A stretch of 64,000 nucleotides of DNA from Nostoc mirabile CHAB5784 (GCF_020829645.1 NZ_JAIVFS010000037.1:1-64000), one strand, 5' to 3'; shown: positions 33,122 to 42,091, counted from the stretch's first letter. A program made the numbers and translations. Notes: a model not told the origin generated them from the sequence alone.

Positions 33122-33151
33122 GAAGCGATCGCCTATATTTTAAATTGAGGC

Positions 33152-33550
33152 TTAGATAAATAGGCTAGGTGAAACCTTAAAGTAATCACCAAGCATTTTA
33201 GCTTGTGCCTTGCTAATCGAACGCTTACCATTAACAACCTCAGACACCACACCACTCGATCCAATAACGCCTACCAAGTCAGCTTGACGGGTTCCACTTG
33301 CTTCCATGATGTGTTGAAGTATCTCATGAGGCACAGATAAATCCATCGGGTAGTTCTGTGTTTCATATACTTCAATCAGCTTCACCAGCAATTTATGTAG
33401 AACTCGCTGCTCTGGAGTGCGATTTTTCGCAAAGGTTAGACGCTCTACCACTGTCAACACACGTTCATATTCGTCTTCCGTCTCAATTACCTTGGGAGCA
33501 ACTTCAGCTACCAGATTGCGATAAGCAGTTTCGTCAAAAGTAAAAGTCAT
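33152..33550 (-). CDS. higA: HigA-type XRE antitoxin
   Basis: 132 residues. The N-terminal half is acidic-helical and the C-terminal half carries a helix-turn-helix (TRQADLVGVIGSSGVVSEVVNGKRSISKAQAKML). Its length is identical to that of the second HigA at 51286. It overlaps the remnant of its toxin gene upstream, so it persists as an orphan antitoxin and probable autorepressor. Confidence 0.82.
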   Translation of the reverse strand: MTFTFDETAYRNLVAEVAPKVIETEDEYERVLTVVERLTFAKNRTPEQRVLHKLLVKLIEVYETQNYPMDLSVPHEILQHIMEASGTRQADLVGVIGSSGVVSEVVNGKRSISKAQAKMLGDYFKVSPSLFI

Positions 33551-33649
33551 TTTTCCATTTGCCTTTATCGTATTCAGTATGTGTAAGAAAGTATTTGTAG
33601 TAAACTACCTGGTCTTCATAATCAATACCGACAATTAGAGTTATTATTT
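33534..33649 (-). pseudogene. HigB toxin, C-terminal remnant
   Basis: Reading leftwards, the frame gives ITLIVGIDYEDQVVYYKYFL then THTEYDKGKWKNDFYF and a stop that overlaps the higA start, exactly as in the intact pair at 51003. An in-frame TAA lies just upstream, and the N-terminal 60 or so residues are missing. The toxin is not expected to be made. Confidence 0.8.
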
Positions 33650-33751
33650 AGAGTACGGGTTAGTTCAGCCTAATCCAGCATCGAAAAAGCTGGTGACAAT
33701 GATGGCTCACTGGTGTGAGATCCTAGAGACAGTCAATGGAGGCTGAACAGA

Positions 33752-34714
33752 ATGGAACAACATCACAAGCCAACGGTTATAATCACAGGTGCATCTTCGG
33801 GGGTCGGTTTGTACGCTGCCAAGGCTCTTGTTGAAAGGGGATGGTATGTAGTGATGGCCTGTAGGGATATAGCGAAGGCTCAACTTGCAGCCCAATCTGT
33901 AGGAATCCCCCACCAGGGTAGCTACACCATCATGCATATCGATCTTGGCTCAATGGATAGCGTTCGACAATTTGTGAAGAACTTCCGAGCAAGTGGCAAC
34001 TCCCTAGACGCTTTGGTATGCAACGCCGCAATTTATATGCCTTTGTTAAAGGAGCCACTGCGAAGCCCAGAAGGATTTGAGTTAAGTGTTGCTACAAATC
34101 ACCTCGGACATTTCCTTTTGTGCAACCTGATGCTAGAGGATCTGAAGAAGTCATCTTCAGAGCCAAGGCTCGTAATTTTGGGAACTGTTACCCACAATCC
34201 AGACGAACTGGGTGGGAAGATTCCGCCGCGTCCTGACTTGGGCGATTTGCAAGGCTTTGCAGAAGGATTTAAAGAGCCAATCTCGATGATTGATGGCAAG
34301 AAGTTTGAACCCGTAAAAGCTTACAAGGACAGCAAAGTTTGCAACGTGCTGACTATGCGGGAACTGCATCGGCGCTATCACGAGTCAACCGGTATCGCCT
34401 TCAGCTCTCTCTATCCGGGATGTGTTGCAGAAACGCCGCTATTTAGAAACCACTATCCTTTGTTTCAGAAAATCTTTCCTTTATTCCAGAAGTACATCAC
34501 TGGGGGATACGTGTCTCAGGAGTTGGCAGGAGAACGGGTTGCTGCGGTAGTTGCCGATCCTGAGTACAATCAATCTGGTGCTTATTGGAGTTGGGGAAAT
34601 CGCCAGAAGAAAGATGGCAAGTCCTTTGTTCAAAAAGTCTCTCCTCAAGCCCGCGATGATGAAAAAGGCGATCGCATGTGGGAACTAAGCGCCAAGTTGG
34701 TTAGACTAGCATGA
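33752..34714 (+). CDS. por: Light-dependent protochlorophyllide oxidoreductase
   Basis: NADPH-dependent, light-driven reduction of protochlorophyllide to chlorophyllide. It has 320 residues in a short-chain dehydrogenase fold: the NADPH motif TGASSGVGLYAA starts at residue 12, NAAIYMP is the adenine loop, and the catalytic pair is in AYKDSK. Cys in SLYPGCVAETPLF is the conserved LPOR cysteine. The usual single-gene arrangement; the promoter lies in the 100 bp upstream. Confidence 0.96.
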   Translation: MEQHHKPTVIITGASSGVGLYAAKALVERGWYVVMACRDIAKAQLAAQSVGIPHQGSYTIMHIDLGSMDSVRQFVKNFRASGNSLDALVCNAAIYMPLLKEPLRSPEGFELSVATNHLGHFLLCNLMLEDLKKSSSEPRLVILGTVTHNPDELGGKIPPRPDLGDLQGFAEGFKEPISMIDGKKFEPVKAYKDSKVCNVLTMRELHRRYHESTGIAFSSLYPGCVAETPLFRNHYPLFQKIFPLFQKYITGGYVSQELAGERVAAVVADPEYNQSGAYWSWGNRQKKDGKSFVQKVSPQARDDEKGDRMWELSAKLVRLA

Positions 34715-34748
34715 CCGAAGGATGCAATAATTTGATTTTTACTTGATA

Positions 34749-34916
34749 ATGACCTCTAAAGGTGAGGTGAGTGATGGCAAAGGTAAAACGCAGCGTTGGA
34801 GAAGGTTTTGGTTCACCGTTCCACTCGATGCTGATGAATCAACAGAACATAGCAAAATTTACATACTAGAACGCGAGACTACACCTCTGACAAAATTAAT
34901 ACCTCGTAATTCTTAG
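34749..34916 (+). CDS. Possible small protein downstream of por
   Basis: 55 codons beginning MTSKGEVSDGKGKTQRWRRF, 34 bp after the por stop. It has a basic N-terminus and no recognised family. It is only a candidate; conservation would decide. Confidence 0.25.
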   Translation: MTSKGEVSDGKGKTQRWRRFWFTVPLDADESTEHSKIYILERETTPLTKLIPRNS

Positions 34917-34969
34917 AATCCGTAAGGTGCGTTACACTCTGTTAACGCACCGATGTTAATCGTAAAGAT

Positions 34970-35108
34970 GTAAGTAGATGGATATAATTAAATATAAGAT
35001 AGTTCGTCATTGCGAACGAAGTGAAGCAATCGCAAAGACTGAGATTGCTACGCTTCACTTCGTTTCGCTCGCAATGACATCTTACATTTAATTGTGTCTA
35101 CTTACTTA
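34970..35108. mobile_element. Long palindromic element
   Basis: Outer arms (AAGTAGATGGATATAATTAA and, in complement, TTAATTGTGTCTACTT) enclose inner arms GTCATTGCGAACGAAGTGAA / TTCGCTCGCAATGAC. The whole forms a near-perfect stem of about 60 bp. It has no coding capacity. It has the layout of a MITE; no second copy is in this window. Confidence 0.7.
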
Positions 35109-35132
35109 CGAGAAATTATCTAACCATTTCCG

Positions 35133-35597
35133 ATGGAAACTGCCATGTCTTCCCTAAAGGCGCATTCCCAAACGCTATATGACACGGATTACTTGCAATG
35201 GATAGAAACGACTGTGGAAAAATTGCAAAGTCACGACTACGCGAACGTGGACTGGGAAAACCTCATCGAAGAAATTGCCGACATGGGAAGGAGTGAGCGT
35301 CGGAGCCTCAAGAGTAATCTGATTGTAATTCTGGTGCATTTGCTCAAATGGCAATTTCAGCCTGAAAAAAGAAGCGGTAGCTGGGAAGGAAGCATCATTG
35401 AACATCGTAGACGTGTCAAAGAAGCTCTAGATGATTCGCCTAGTCTTAAATCCTATTTTGAGAGCGTCTTTGCGGAGTGTTATGCACAAGCGATTAAGCA
35501 AGCAAAAGCTGAAACTGGTTTATCAGTGGAATCCTTTCCTCTGTTATGTCCATATCAGCTACCAGAAGTCACAGATGATGAGTTTTTACCTCAGTAA
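35133..35597 (+). CDS. DUF29 family protein
   Basis: 154 residues. LYDTDYLQWIETTVEKLQSHDYANVDWENLIEEIADMGRSE is the start typical of DUF29, a family abundant in cyanobacteria. LLKWQFQPEKRSGSWEGSIIEHR is the conserved centre. It is predicted to be all-helical and cytosolic. The function is unknown. Confidence 0.85.
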   Translation: METAMSSLKAHSQTLYDTDYLQWIETTVEKLQSHDYANVDWENLIEEIADMGRSERRSLKSNLIVILVHLLKWQFQPEKRSGSWEGSIIEHRRRVKEALDDSPSLKSYFESVFAECYAQAIKQAKAETGLSVESFPLLCPYQLPEVTDDEFLPQ

Positions 35598-35701
35598 GCA
35601 CTGAATCAGGCTGTATGTGCAGCTTCGTTCTCTGTACAAGTTATACCTTTGTATTCGCTACTTTTGACTTCTACCCATAACAGATGTATAATGATAGTCG
35701 C

Positions 35702-35858
35702 ATTGAAGGGGAGTAGCTGCTGGCAAAAAATATAAAAGCCAGTACATCTGAATCAACATACTGGCGATGAGCCTGGTTCAGGTGGCAAGTAATAAATATT
35801 TGAAAGCGAGACCTTCACTAAGTTCACACCGAAAAGTGTTAACTTGGTGAGGTCTTTT
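35702..35858 (+). promoter_or_regulatory. yybP-ykoY manganese riboswitch with terminator expression platform
   Basis: P1 is formed by TGAAGG (35704-35709) and CCTTCA (35812-35817). The conserved GGGGAGTAGC and GCGAGACC segments lie next to it. The 3' strand of P1 is also the 5' arm of a terminator hairpin (35809-35824 with 35841-35855) followed by a T-run. The two structures exclude each other, the arrangement of an ON switch: Mn2+ binding stabilises P1 and prevents termination. It lies 50 bp upstream of the UPF0016/Mnx gene, a known target of this class. Confidence 0.85.
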
Positions 35859-35909
35859 GGTTCTCATCAAGCTTCACATCGGTAAACGATTTTTCAGGAG
35901 CTTGAGAGA

Positions 35910-36530
35910 GTGTTAACAGCTTTTACCGCAGGTTTATTATTAATAACAGTTTCAGAACTAGGCGATAAAACATTTTTTATTGCTGTGATTTTGGCAATGC
36001 ACCACTCGCGGCGGCTGGTATTTACAGGTGTGACAGCTGCTTTAGCCGCGATGACAATCCTTTCGGTGCTATTTGGACAAGCGGTATCTTTTTTACCAAA
36101 AGTTTATATTCATTACGCTGAAATAGTTTTGTTTATTGCCTTTGGTCTCAAGCTGTTATATGACGCTAGTAAGATGTCTCCTGCTGCTTGTGATACAGAA
36201 GTTATAGAAGAGGCCGAAGCTGCGGTGAAAAAAGCAGATTTGCAGTTACCAAAGCAAAAGACTTCCTTGGCAATTGTCATAGAAGCCTTTGTGTTGACAT
36301 TTATGGCAGAGTGGGGCGATCGCACCCAAATTGCCACCATTGCCCTAGCAGCAGGTAATAATCCCATTGGAGTGACAATAGGTGCAATTTTAGGACATGC
36401 CTTATGTGCTGCGATCGCAGTTATCGGCGGCAAAATGATTGCCGGACGCATTTCCGAGCGTCAACTCACCCTGATTGGCGGATGCCTGTTTCTAGTCTTT
36501 GGTGTCATTGCTGCCATTGAAGGAGCGTGA
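35910..36530 (+). CDS. mnx: UPF0016/GDT1 family manganese transporter (Mnx-like)
   Basis: 206 residues, six to seven membrane helices, with the two family signatures SELGDKTFFIA (N-terminal half) and AEWGDRTQIATIALA (C-terminal half), whose acidic residues bind the cation. Homologues move Mn2+ out of the cytosol into the thylakoid lumen or out of the cell. It starts at GTG with CAGGAG nine bases upstream. The Mn-sensing riboswitch in its leader supports the substrate. Confidence 0.92.
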   Translation: MLTAFTAGLLLITVSELGDKTFFIAVILAMHHSRRLVFTGVTAALAAMTILSVLFGQAVSFLPKVYIHYAEIVLFIAFGLKLLYDASKMSPAACDTEVIEEAEAAVKKADLQLPKQKTSLAIVIEAFVLTFMAEWGDRTQIATIALAAGNNPIGVTIGAILGHALCAAIAVIGGKMIAGRISERQLTLIGGCLFLVFGVIAAIEGA

Positions 36531-36537
36531 GGGGAGC

Positions 36538-36615
36538 AGGGAGCAGGGGGAGCAGGGGAGGCAGGGGAAGCAGAATAAGAACTTCTGATTATTAAGCCAT
36601 GCCCCATGCCCCATG
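36538..36615. repeat. Left arm of a long-range inverted repeat
   Basis: GGGGGAGCAGGGGAGGCAG and AATAAGAACTTCTGATTATT plus AGCCATGCCCCAT recur in inverted orientation at about 39015-39090, enclosing the TPR gene and the next gene. Confidence 0.75.
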
Positions 36616-36694
36616 CCCAATGCCCAATGCCCAATGCCCAATGCCCAATGCCCAATGCCCAATGCCCAATGCCCAATGCCCAATGCCCAATGCC
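36616..36694. repeat. Heptameric STRR array (CCCAATG)n
   Basis: About eleven perfect tandem copies of CCCAATG, ending two bases before the stop codon of the leftward TPR gene. It produces spurious MGIGHWALGIGHW frames on the minus strand. Confidence 0.95.
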
Positions 36695-36696
36695 CA

Positions 36697-37590
36697 TTAC
36701 TTTGGAGTACTTTCCGGTGAAGGCGCGGGAGATGCAGCAGGATTAGGGAGGGGGGAAGGTGTTGCTGCCTTCTTAATTACGTCTTTGTACTGAGCAGGTG
36801 CTAAAGCTGCGGCGCTATCAAACAAAAGTTTTGCATCTGCATCTTTGCCCTGTTGTTTCAGGAGCATCGCTTTTGCCATAACGGGGCGGAAATCCTTGGG
36901 GTCTTTTTTAATTGCCTGGTCATATACAGAGCTAGCTTGATCGTACCGTTTCTGGGAAGCATGAACAGAACCTAACAGCACCTGCACGGCTACTGTATCT
37001 ACACTTACAGGCTGAATTGTATTTGCTTGGGCCGCGTTAGAAAGGGTTTCTTGCAGCAAACCAATGGCTGCTTCCGGGCGTTGCTGACTTATTAACAGAT
37101 CCACCATTCCTTGCAAAGCCTTCAAATCGCCTGGTTTGGTGGACAAAATCGAGCGATAAGCTTGAGCGGCTCCTTCGCGATCGCCAATTTGTTGTTTGGC
37201 TTGAGCCAGTAGCACTGAATATTCTGACTGTTCGGGATTCAGTTTCGCTAACTTTTCTAAAGGTTCAATGACAACTTGGATATCAGCTGGTTTAACCTCA
37301 CTTTTTTCTTTTTGACTCAGTAATTGTAGCCGCGCCTGTAATAAGCCCTTAAGCGCAGTCTGATTTTCTGGTTCCCTTTGCAAAACCAGTTCATAACCCC
37401 GTACTTCGTCTTCCAGTTTTGATTTTTGGTCAGCAGAGGTCAAAGTGCCTCTGGTGCTAGCGGTATTCTGGTTTGAGGGTGGCGTATTATTAAATGCTCC
37501 AATTATGGGAATCACCGAAACACCCACAAAAGCGAGAATTGCCACCGCCAAGACGATTTGAACTATCCAACGATTGCGCGGTTGAGACAC
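36697..37590 (-). CDS. Membrane-anchored TPR protein
   Basis: 297 residues. One N-terminal membrane helix (about residues 8-31) is followed by a short linker and five to six tetratricopeptide-like helical repeats (for example PEQSEYSVLLAQAKQQIGD and KRYDQASSVYDQAIKKDPKD), then a Pro/Ser tail. It is likely a scaffold facing the periplasm/lumen or cytosol. Partners are unknown. The coding end abuts the CCCAATG array. Confidence 0.75.
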   Translation of the reverse strand: MSQPRNRWIVQIVLAVAILAFVGVSVIPIIGAFNNTPPSNQNTASTRGTLTSADQKSKLEDEVRGYELVLQREPENQTALKGLLQARLQLLSQKEKSEVKPADIQVVIEPLEKLAKLNPEQSEYSVLLAQAKQQIGDREGAAQAYRSILSTKPGDLKALQGMVDLLISQQRPEAAIGLLQETLSNAAQANTIQPVSVDTVAVQVLLGSVHASQKRYDQASSVYDQAIKKDPKDFRPVMAKAMLLKQQGKDADAKLLFDSAAALAPAQYKDVIKKAATPSPLPNPAASPAPSPESTPK

Positions 37591-37785
37591 AGTTTTGTCT
37601 TTCTCCTAAATTTTAATGACATTATCATTTACACAAATCGTAAAGTTAAAAATTTCCAAAACTTTGCGGAATATCGCCAACTGCCTGTGAATTTTATAAC
37701 AATTAACTATTTACACTGCTAAAGTAAGTGATGACTTTAGGAGGAGCCGTCAGAATTGTAGCTATGATATGCTTCCGAAACTAGT

Positions 37786-37841
37786 GTAAAGGCGCTAAAT
37801 TACACGTTTAGTGTTTATACACTCAATTTAGCGCCTTTAGT
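37786..37841. repeat. Hairpin upstream of the 37969 gene
   Basis: AAAGGCGCTAAATT and AATTTAGCGCCTTT are exact complements around a 26-nt loop that itself contains GTGTTTATACAC. It lies between divergent genes and so is probably a repeat element or regulatory structure rather than a terminator. Confidence 0.75.
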
Positions 37842-37968
37842 ATTGTATAGAGTACCCTAGTGTGACTTTGTGAAAAGCAAATATACTTTCATCAGTCGCA
37901 CAAATGCTCTTTCCAGCTGCCTTTGTAAAATCCCACAATGGGATGTGTCTGTGCCGCAAGGAGTTTTT

Positions 37969-38997
37969 ATGAATTCCGACCTGATGCCGTTGCCTGAATC
38001 TTCCAATTCTTCTGCCTCTAACCAGGGCCCAACTAACATAGGGGCATCCCCTAATGTTAATACAGTAGCAGTCCAGTCCTCTAAACCTGAAAATTCGCCT
38101 GTCAACCCCATTGAAACTGACTCAAATGGCAACTTAATAAATCGACAGCAACCGATTCCGCCTCCCAGTGAGCCGATGCAATATCGAGCGATCGGGTTAG
38201 TTAGGGGTCGCTATCATGCTAGCAGCGAACAATTTACTCAAGGTACGCTGCTGACCACAGATGGTGTAGAACTCAATGCCGTCCTCCTAGGCCGGATTAT
38301 GAGCTTAGTCAAGAATCATCTAGACTTAGAAAAAGAACACTTGTGGGTAGTATATCCACGCACAAGACAAGAGAATGATACCTTGCACATCCAAATCGTC
38401 GGAGTTTGGGAGCCAGAAAATCTGGCAAAAAACTCAACAGATGAAGACGAGTCAGACTTGGAGTTGCAAGAGTTACAGATTCCCGATGATGGCTTATCCG
38501 AAAACTCTGAACTAAGTACAATTCCCGTAATTCCCTCATCAGAAGTTGCAGATGGTGGTTTTTCTGTTCGTGGTGAGGTAGTATACCAATCTTTTGACGC
38601 TAAGAGCTTGGTAGTCAAAATTAGGCAGGCTGCACGCAAACCAACTGAGAAACCCAAGTATTTTAAATTGAAATTGAGGGGTGTGCTGACTACCAAAGCA
38701 GTAGGAAAGTTCTGGGACTTCCAAGCCAAGCGAGAAGCTGACGTTTTGATAGTAGAAAAAGCTGAGGCGATCGCTGACTTGCCCAAAAAACGCAAACCAC
38801 CATTCAAAGGTGGCCCTCGTGCTGGCGGTGGCGGTAGTGCTGGTGGTAGAAAACCATTCCCCCCCAGACGCAGTGGCGAAACCCCACGTCCTATCAAGAA
38901 AACAGGCGCAGGCGGTGACACCTCTGTGGTGTCAAAACCTATACCTAAAACACCCGCTCCTAAGCCCATCAAGCGACCGAAACCAACTCAAGAGTAG
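37969..38997 (+). CDS. Conserved cyanobacterial protein, function unknown
   Basis: 342 residues from ATG 37969, which has AAGGAG in front; an upstream GTG would add 33 unsupported codons. The centre (about residues 60-150, MQYRAIGLVRGRYHASSEQF, then TTDGVELNAVLLGRIMSLVK) and 185-260 look like two compact domains linked by acidic stretches. The tail is Gly/Pro/Lys/Arg-rich (GGPRAGGGGSAGGRKPFPPR) and positively charged, suggesting RNA or nucleic-acid contact. No family name can be given. Confidence 0.65.
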   Translation: MNSDLMPLPESSNSSASNQGPTNIGASPNVNTVAVQSSKPENSPVNPIETDSNGNLINRQQPIPPPSEPMQYRAIGLVRGRYHASSEQFTQGTLLTTDGVELNAVLLGRIMSLVKNHLDLEKEHLWVVYPRTRQENDTLHIQIVGVWEPENLAKNSTDEDESDLELQELQIPDDGLSENSELSTIPVIPSSEVADGGFSVRGEVVYQSFDAKSLVVKIRQAARKPTEKPKYFKLKLRGVLTTKAVGKFWDFQAKREADVLIVEKAEAIADLPKKRKPPFKGGPRAGGGGSAGGRKPFPPRRSGETPRPIKKTGAGGDTSVVSKPIPKTPAPKPIKRPKPTQE

Positions 38998-39009
38998 GAA
39001 TTGGGAATT

Positions 39010-39095
39010 GGTCATGGGGCATGGGGGATGGGGCATGGCTCAATAATCAGAAGTTCTTATTCTGCCTCCCCTGCTCCCCCTACTCCCCACTCCCC
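39010..39095. repeat. Right arm of a long-range inverted repeat with STRRs
   Basis: Inverted counterpart of 36538-36615 (ATGGGGCATGGCTCAATAAT, CAGAAGTTCTTATTCTGCC, then CCCCTGCTCCCCC). It separates two convergent genes. Confidence 0.75.
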
Positions 39096-39099
39096 AATA

Positions 39100-40269
39100 T
39101 CAAAAATCCGTCCTACGGTCTTGGGGTAGAAAAGATCGCTCCATCGGAATTGGGGAAACTGGTTCTGTCAGGGTAAACGTACCTGCTTCGATCCACTTTT
39201 TTAACTCTAGGGCGACTTGCCTAGAAAAAAACAAACTCGCTAAGGGGGCAGAGCGTACAGCTTTGCCCTCAATGGTGATCCGCCCAGATTTGAGTTGGGC
39301 GTAACTCACCAAACCAAAGGTGGGACGGACGCGCCGGGGAATGGAAAAATCCACTATTGGGGCTACTAAGTCTTGATCTTGGACGGCACAGTGTTCAACT
39401 ACTTGTTCATTTAATACAGGGAGTGGTACACCAACACCTAACATCAATGAGGGGCCATAACTTTTGAAGTAACATCCCCGCACCCAGTGAGCATCCATTT
39501 GCTTGGCATCACCAATTAAAGCTAAAGTGGCTGAAGGCCCAACCGGTGTACGATTAGCTAAACGCTTTTGTAAAGGAAAGTGCTGAGTGCCTTCCCAGGC
39601 GACATAGCCAATACCACCGCCTAAAAAGATTCGAGTACCTATACCAACGAGCTGCAAATCGGGATCGTTGAGTAAAGGAGAAATAGCACCGGGGTTAGAG
39701 TAAACTGCATTCCCCAGACGCGGTTGTAAAGGGCCGAGATAGGTGAAGAGGGGGCGATCGCCACCATTTACACCAACAATAAAATTTTGATAAAGATTGC
39801 GCGGATTGAATAAATAGAACTGATTAATCGTTTCACTGGTAATTGTAGTTTCAAAAGTTGCTCTGGGATAACAATCTGTTACTTGCCCTTGCGCTTTTAC
39901 GTGTATAGATTTACCAGCGATCAAATCTTCGATTACATGACCACCGCCACGTTCTCGGACTTCTTCCCCATCCATCGTCTCCATAGCAGAACTCGCACCC
40001 AAATATAAATCTACTGCCCCAAAACCAGAGTATGCTGGTATGCCATCTAACCAGCATCGGCGAATTTTTATCGGGGGGTCAGTGTGTCCGAGATTGATAA
40101 TTGCACCACTTGATTCCATCGGCTCAAACGTGCCAGTGGTAATTACATCAACTTCTTTAGCAGCTTTAGTCACACCGATTTCTACAACTCGTGCTTTTAA
40201 TTCTTCAGTTGTCAACACCACCGCACGTTGGCGGCTGATTTTTTCGTTAATTTCTGCAATTGTTCGCAT
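39100..40269 (-). CDS. Homocysteine biosynthesis protein (DUF39)
   Basis: 389 residues. It has the features of the DUF39/HcyBio family (GTFEPMESSGAIINLGHTDP near the N-terminus; RPLFTYLGPLQPRLGNAVYS; GTRIFLGGGIGYVAWEGTQH). Homologues in anaerobes help make homocysteine from aspartate semialdehyde and a sulfur donor. It lies upstream of nothing obvious but 550 bp from metK, which uses methionine derived from homocysteine. A methionine-metabolism role is plausible. The start MRTIAEINEKI is clear. Confidence 0.8.
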   Translation of the reverse strand: MRTIAEINEKISRQRAVVLTTEELKARVVEIGVTKAAKEVDVITTGTFEPMESSGAIINLGHTDPPIKIRRCWLDGIPAYSGFGAVDLYLGASSAMETMDGEEVRERGGGHVIEDLIAGKSIHVKAQGQVTDCYPRATFETTITSETINQFYLFNPRNLYQNFIVGVNGGDRPLFTYLGPLQPRLGNAVYSNPGAISPLLNDPDLQLVGIGTRIFLGGGIGYVAWEGTQHFPLQKRLANRTPVGPSATLALIGDAKQMDAHWVRGCYFKSYGPSLMLGVGVPLPVLNEQVVEHCAVQDQDLVAPIVDFSIPRRVRPTFGLVSYAQLKSGRITIEGKAVRSAPLASLFFSRQVALELKKWIEAGTFTLTEPVSPIPMERSFLPQDRRTDF

Positions 40270-40816
40270 TTTACAAGTGCTAGCGCTTCCTGCTGTCTTC
40301 CTTTTTGAAGGATATCTTGATAAATCACAGACTCTTGCATAATTTCCTCTCGAAATAGTTGTCGCTAATCTCTGCGCGACAGCTTAACACCCTGGATAGG
40401 GTTAAAATTTCAAAAAAACAATTCAACTATTGCAAAGTCCAAATCATATATTTTTTAGGGACTGCACGCTACCTATGTCCCAATACAGTTCAGTTAAGCA
40501 ATTTTTCCTTCTCTTTCTTCTCTCTCTGTGTCGCCCCAGTTGCTTCAAGTCTCTTAACCGCAAGGGCGCACTGGCTTCTCTGCGCCTAATAAGGTTCGTA
40601 AAAAAAAACGACTTTGACAAAGAGTGCTAGCCTTAAGTGAACCGTATTGACCTATGTCCGAAATATTTTTTATGCCTACGTAGTCATTGCAGGTTACCGC
40701 AATCCCTAATCCCTTTTAATATTCTTGTGGCTACCAAAAAATGAGGGCATAGGCAACTTAACAACTTGCCAATACCCTCAGATATATAAACTAAGTTTTT
40801 GCAGTAGCGTATAAGT
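40270..40816. other. Intergenic region with a small-repeat copy
   Basis: About 40532-40576 is the 44-bp repeat (CCAGTTGCTTCAAGTC onward) that is nested in the MITE at 29549. Small open frames here have no motif. Confidence 0.5.
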
Positions 40817-42091
40817 CTAAGTTAGTGCCTGAGCGACTACTGCCGAAAGTGACTCGTTTGCTGCTTGCTTCAACAATTCGGCTTTATCGGTCTGTTCCCA
40901 AGGCAAGTCTAAATCAGCCCGCCCAAAATGACCGTAAGCCGCGACGTCCTGATAAAAACGTCCGCCTCGTTCACTTGGTAAGTTACGTAAGTTGAAGGTA
41001 TGGATAATCCCTGCTGGACGGAGTTCAAAGTGCTGGTTGATTAATTCCAGTAAGGTTTCTTCCTCCACTTTACCGGTGCCAAAGGTATCCACTAGGATAC
41101 TTGTTGGTCGCGCTACGCCAATAGCATAGGATAGCTGAATTTCAACTTTTTCTGCCAACCCAGCAGCGACAATATTTTTCGCCACATAACGAGCCGCATA
41201 AGCAGCAGAGCGGTCTACCTTCGTGGGATCTTTACCGGAAAAAGCGCCGCCACCATGCCGTGAATAACCACCGTAGGTGTCAACAATTATTTTCCGTCCT
41301 GTCAGACCAGAGTCTCCCTGAGGGCCACCAACGACAAATTTGCCAGTGGGGTTGACTAAAAAACGTGTTTCCTGATTAGGCTTAATTTCAATGTCGCCAA
41401 AAACAGGTTCAACCACTGCTAACCAGAGGTCTTGTTTAATTTTGGCTTGTACAGCCGCCTCATCCGTGATTTCCCCAATACTGGCTGTATGCTGGGTGGA
41501 AATTAGAATAGTATCAATACCTACTGGGCGTCCATCTTCGTAGACCACAGTTACTTGGGTTTTACCGTCAGGGCGCAGGTATGACAGTTCACCTGTTTTG
41601 CGGACTGCTGCCAATCGGCGAGCAATACGGTGGGCGAGACTGATGGGTAAGGGCATCAGTTCTGGTGTTTCGTTGCTGGCAAAACCGAACATTATACCTT
41701 GATCGCCCGCGCCAATTTTGTCAAATTGTTCATCACTATCTTGTTCGCGGGTTTCTTGGGCGGTATTAACGCCTTGGGCGATATCGGGTGATTGTTCGTC
41801 TAAAGCTAGCAGAACACTGGTGCTGTTAGCAGAAAAGCCATTATCAGCATTGGTATAGCCAATTTCGGCAATTTTTTTGCGGGCAAGATTGACGAAATTT
41901 ACATTGGCTTTGGTGGTTATTTCGCCAGTGATTAGCACCAAACCAGTATTAACTACTACTTCAGCAGCGACACGGCTGCTGGGGTCTTGTGTCAGTAGGG
42001 CATCCAGAATGGTATCAGAAATCTGATCGCAGATTTTATCTGGATGACCTTCGGTGACTGACTCGGAGGTAAATAAATATCGACGAGACAA
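40817..42091 (-). CDS. metK: S-adenosylmethionine synthetase
   Basis: Makes S-adenosylmethionine from methionine and ATP. It has 424 residues with the signature GHPDKICDQISDTILD at the N-terminus, GAGDQGIMFG in the middle and the P-loop-like GGGAFSGKDPTKVDRS. All family motifs are present. It is transcribed leftward as a single gene. No SAM riboswitch was recognised in the 420-bp leader region. Confidence 0.98.
   Translation of the reverse strand: MSRRYLFTSESVTEGHPDKICDQISDTILDALLTQDPSSRVAAEVVVNTGLVLITGEITTKANVNFVNLARKKIAEIGYTNADNGFSANSTSVLLALDEQSPDIAQGVNTAQETREQDSDEQFDKIGAGDQGIMFGFASNETPELMPLPISLAHRIARRLAAVRKTGELSYLRPDGKTQVTVVYEDGRPVGIDTILISTQHTASIGEITDEAAVQAKIKQDLWLAVVEPVFGDIEIKPNQETRFLVNPTGKFVVGGPQGDSGLTGRKIIVDTYGGYSRHGGGAFSGKDPTKVDRSAAYAARYVAKNIVAAGLAEKVEIQLSYAIGVARPTSILVDTFGTGKVEEETLLELINQHFELRPAGIIHTFNLRNLPSERGGRFYQDVAAYGHFGRADLDLPWEQTDKAELLKQAANESLSAVVAQALT

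Noticed and set aside
36616..36694. CRISPR array
   Set aside because: The CCCAATG units are contiguous 7-mers without spacers, and no cas gene is present; the same applies to the 21-bp array at 51962.
36461..36793. Open frames encoding (MGIGHWAL)n or (MPNAQCP)n repeats
   Set aside because: They are translations of the CCCAATG heptamer array; no ribosome site, and they overlap the end of real genes.
38316..38972. 218-codon minus-strand open frame
   Set aside because: It lies antisense to the gene at 37969-38997, which has a proper ribosome site and codon pattern; the frame is a shadow.
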